Shown: one piece after another, positions 62,401 to 64,000 of the stretch
Layout of the letters: the number at the start of each line of letters is the position of its first letter
Numbering within the stretch: position 1 is the first letter of the stretch
Assembly: GCF_003952425.1 (NCBI RefSeq)
Contig: NZ_CP034449.1
Span: forward strand, 6,126,001-6,190,000
DNA: 64,000 nucleotides
Source of the DNA: Mesorhizobium sp. M2A.F.Ca.ET.046.03.2.1
GTDB taxonomy: Bacteria; Pseudomonadota; Alphaproteobacteria; Rhizobiales; Rhizobiaceae
Direction of reading: 5' to 3'
The notes under the pieces: model-generated
Told to the model about the DNA's origin: nothing
The model's input: the letters and a program-made list of their open reading frames with translations, nothing else
Databases searched by the model: none
Translations under genes and position numbers: made by a program

Positions 62401-62813
62401 CGACCACGCCGGCCGGCGATACGCGCAGCCTGAACGAGGCCGTCAAGGGCAATATCGATACGTCCAGGGTGCAGTTCGAGCGCGGCTTCGCCGAGATCGA
62501 CAAGGGGTCCGGCTATCTGAGGCTGGCGAACGGCCTGCTGCGCGGTCCACGTATCGGCACGACCTTCCAGGGAACGCTCTATGATCCGAACAACAACATG
62601 GACATGACCGGCACCTTCATGCCGGTCTACGGGCTGAACCGGATCTTCGGCGAATTGCCGCTGTTCGGGCCGCTCCTTGGCAACGGACGCGACCGTGGCC
62701 TGATTGGCGTCACCTACCGCCTGCGCGGCAATGCCAACAAGCCGACCCTCAACGTCAATCCGCTGTCGGTGGTGGCGCCGGGTATATTCCGCTCGATCTT
62801 CGAATATAGGTAA
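59406..62813 (+). CDS. Large AsmA/YhdP-like protein (DUF3971)
   Basis: A 1135-aa envelope protein with a single N-terminal membrane anchor (VFAGLCALVLLAAAGVYVLG, about residue 50) and a long periplasmic beta-rich body. It resembles AsmA/YhdP proteins with DUF3971 and an AsmA-like C-terminal domain (FQGTLYDPNNNMDMTGTFMPVYGLNRIFG, GLIGVTYRLRGNANKPTLNVNPLS). Family members are proposed to carry lipids between inner and outer membranes. Start codon: TTG 59406 with GGAAG upstream, or GTG 59358; either changes little. It is a single gene, divergent from peroxiredoxin. Confidence 0.88.
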   Translation: MDQEDPQHEKIRFRRDEITDLAKLPSACSVPPLGRAVVRRRFRVLGRVFAGLCALVLLAAAGVYVLGASGIGTERLRAEAETAIEKLAGVDVNVTVGAARLTLDGSSFIALQVNDVSLKTADGKPMADIGRVRFGMRLLPLLSGDVRLTSARFSNAHIVVAAMPSGGGDWTAALRNENGLVDPEKVSAAAFASVNDALDAVREDSIRQIDLHNVEFELPDTGLVKRVTVTSATVAQTGTGRMQFSYDADVDGRHATLTATATRDATARRIASLDANIEIEGAGTSGEGGSTEAAPAADGARLGSIALQLSGSEASGDSPSRLAASLSLTGSVLDLDERGLLPLDVDADATLMAGSNKISVDRLLIKNGRSSFDFAGSIGPKPAAAGEEPAYRYDLTSDGSTLAPSESPEPALQFLARIAGVYQPKSRKLVAEQIGVRSGGSGEVLGAATVAFVDNGPPGVSLSLNVHDMPVSHVKQLWPWFSARNARLWVLGNLFGGTVTDANLQFQVVPGRLGNGVPLTGDEVFGRFQIEGSRFDTAGRIPPVRDAVGVVAFHGNDVDIALSSGSVYMPSGRTVAASGGTLTIKNANRPIVVGGLDIDVAGEAPAIAELASYEPINAMRHVGLAPEDLSGTVTGHVRADIPLTRGMDTSKLDWLVSLDYQDLSLAKSFEDQTVTEADGSITVGPKQAVISAEAKLNGIPAELDLVEPLADDGPARSLKVTLILDDKTRNASMPGLSDLLSGTIKVAIDKSGEDAQQVSADLTNARLDIPWAGWSKGAGIPAKVAFNMAKSGSTTTLSDFALDGKSFSIDGNVTLVNGALSAARFSKVALNRGDDVAVSVKRAGKSYAVDVSGASLDARSLIKQFTSDVDTATKGAGSDAISVSADVASLTGFHDEVLSNLKLEYSAAGSHLNGLNVTAAASSGAPITINNTTSEGGRVLRVKSADAGAILRFLNVYEHMEGGAITLSLSGAADGPMKGQVDARNFYVVNEPKLASIVSTTPAGDTRSLNEAVKGNIDTSRVQFERGFAEIDKGSGYLRLANGLLRGPRIGTTFQGTLYDPNNNMDMTGTFMPVYGLNRIFGELPLFGPLLGNGRDRGLIGVTYRLRGNANKPTLNVNPLSVVAPGIFRSIFEYR

Positions 62814-62817
62814 CCTT

Positions 62818-62877
62818 GATCCCGAAAAGCGGCCTCCGGTTTTCTGGAAGGACGGCGATCGGGAAGGACGGCGATCG
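62818..62877. repeat. Partial family B repeat plus 16-bp tandem duplication
   Basis: TGATCCCGAAAAGCGG and CCGGTTTTCTGG (62818-62847) is a partial version of the family B repeat. Directly after it, GGAAGGACGGCGATCG occurs twice in perfect tandem (62846-62861 and 62862-62877). It sits 5 bases after the AsmA-like stop and 15 bases before the tyrS stop. Confidence 0.6.
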
Positions 62878-62892
62878 AGAAGGCGCGGCCGA

Positions 62893-64000
62893 TCAGATCG
62901 GCCGCACCAGCACGTGTTTCTTCTTGCCGAGCGAGAGCTTCACCACGCCTTCCGGGCCGAGGTCCAGGGACGTGACGATGCGCCGGTCGTCGGTCAAGGG
63001 CTGATCGTTGATGCGCACCGCGCCGCCCTGGATATGCCGGCGCGCTTCGCCGTTCGAGCCGGCCAGCCCAGCTGTTACGAACAGCGCCAGGATGCCGATC
63101 CCGGCTTCGAGGTCCGATTTGGCGACTTCGACGCTGGGCAGCGTGTCGGCGAGCGTGCCTTCCTCGAAGGTCTTGCGCGCTGTCTCGCTTGCCATCTCGG
63201 CCGCCTCGCGGCCGTGCAGCATGGCCGTGATCTCGGTGGCGAGGATTTTCTTCGCCTCATTGATTTCCGAGCCGCCGAGCTTTTCCAGCCGCGCCACCTC
63301 GTCCAGCGGCAGCGTGGTGTAAAGCTTCAAGAAGCGGCCGACATCGGCGTCCTCGGTGTTGCGCCAGTACTGCCAGAATTCGTAGGGGCTCAGCATGTCG
63401 CCGTCGAGCCAGACTGCGCCCGAGGCCGACTTGCCCATCTTGGCGCCGGACGAGGTGGTGAGCAGCGGCGTGGTCATGGCGAAGAGCTGTACGCCCTCCA
63501 TGCGGTGGCCGAGGTCGATGCCGTTGACGATGTTGCCCCACTGGTCCGAGCCGCCCATCTGCAGCCGGCAGCCGACGCGCTTGTAGAGCTCGACGAAGTC
63601 GTAGGCCTGCAGGATCATGTAGTTGAACTCAAGGAAGGACAGCGACTGCTCGCGGTCGAGCCTGAGCTTCACGCTATCGAAGGCGAGCATGCGGTTGACG
63701 GAGAAGTGCCGGCCGACGTCGCGCAGGAAGTTGACGTAGTTGATCTCCATCAGCCAGTCGGCGTTGTTGACCATGACTGCGTCGCCGGGGCCGTTGCCGA
63801 ACTTCAGGTAAGGCGCGAAATTGCGGCGGATGCCGACGAGATTGTCCTCGATGTCCTGCGGGGTGAGCAGCTTGCGCGCTTCGTCCTTGAAGGACGGGTC
63901 GCCGATCATCGAGGTGCCGCCGCCCATCAGCGCGATCGGACGGTGGCCGGTCTGCTGCAGCCAATGCAGCATCATGATCTGGATCAGCGATCCCGCATGC
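62893..64000 (-). CDS. tyrS: Tyrosyl-tRNA synthetase (3' part; 5' end outside the window)
   Basis: About 369 C-terminal residues of a class I tyrosyl-tRNA synthetase; the N-terminus lies beyond 64000. The visible HIGH-like region is LHAGSLIQ at the edge. The KMSKS-type loop reads [13 protein letters not shown], the substrate block [28 protein letters not shown], and the C-terminal S4 domain [15 protein letters not shown]. It charges tRNA-Tyr. Its stop lies 80 bases from the AsmA-like stop, convergently. Confidence 0.96.
   Translation of the reverse strand, partial: HAGSLIQIMMLHWLQQTGHRPIALMGGGTSMIGDPSFKDEARKLLTPQDIEDNLVGIRRNFAPYLKFGNGPGDAVMVNNADWLMEINYVNFLRDVGRHFSVNRMLAFDSVKLRLDREQSLSFLEFNYMILQAYDFVELYKRVGCRLQMGGSDQWGNIVNGIDLGHRMEGVQLFAMTTPLLTTSSGAKMGKSASGAVWLDGDMLSPYEFWQYWRNTEDADVGRFLKLYTTLPLDEVARLEKLGGSEINEAKKILATEITAMLHGREAAEMASETARKTFEEGTLADTLPSVEVAKSDLEAGIGILALFVTAGLAGSNGEARRHIQGGAVRINDQPLTDDRRIVTSLDLGPEGVVKLSLGKKKHVLVRPI

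Overview
The window looks like chromosomal backbone of a Rhizobiales alphaproteobacterium, most likely Mesorhizobium or a close relative. It is GC-rich with dense short operons on both strands. It carries the clpP-clpX-lon-HU block, DUF982/DUF2188/DUF3126 small proteins, several binding-protein ABC importers and palindromic intergenic repeats of the rhizobial kind. There is no transposase, phage gene, CRISPR array or rRNA. Three tRNAs are present: Leu(UAA), Val(UAC) and Asp(GUC). The genus is inferred from gene content and repeat style; no alignment was run.

Layout. 0-13 kb: ABC exporter-type fusion, acetyltransferase-like protein, Nudix hydrolase, Gpt, universal stress protein, CinA/MoaB-like protein, alpha/beta hydrolase, then a 1.6-kb patch of small genes (Trp-rich secreted peptide, DUF2188, DUF982) separated by related palindromic repeats, an Old Yellow Enzyme, NudK and a GT-C-like membrane protein. 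13-28 kb: tRNA-Leu, outer-membrane barrel, adenine deaminase, two tandem hydrolase lipoproteins, threonine ammonia-lyase, glyoxalase I, double cold-shock protein, DUF192, HD phosphohydrolase, CysE and others. 28.6-34 kb: clpP, clpX, lon and HU with clear terminators. 34-43.4 kb: a carbohydrate locus (aldo/keto reductase, SIS isomerase, creatininase-family protein, SBP-permease-permease, divergent ATPase, FucU/RbsD mutarotase, ribokinase) with a LacI-type operator. 43.4-46.3 kb: a tiny peptide gene, a 67-aa gene, an AraC/PhyH pair and two tRNAs. 47-55 kb: a FadR-controlled catabolic locus with an NMT1-type importer, FAD oxidoreductase, ectoine-hydrolase-like M24 protein and M20 amidohydrolase. 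55-64 kb: M23 envelope peptidase, sterol-desaturase/GNAT pair, peroxiredoxin, giant AsmA/YhdP-like protein and the 3' part of tyrS.

Most interesting observation. Two convergent small genes at 43.49-43.81 kb each have a perfect match to the EcfG general-stress promoter (GGAAC-N16-CGTT) just upstream. One encodes a 32-aa peptide that carries the lasso-peptide leader signature (YxxPxL, then T) but has no maturation enzymes nearby and no plausible lasso core. A third perfect EcfG-type site (N17) precedes the universal stress protein gene at 6.0 kb. These sites suggest a general-stress regulon that includes an undescribed orphan RiPP-like peptide.
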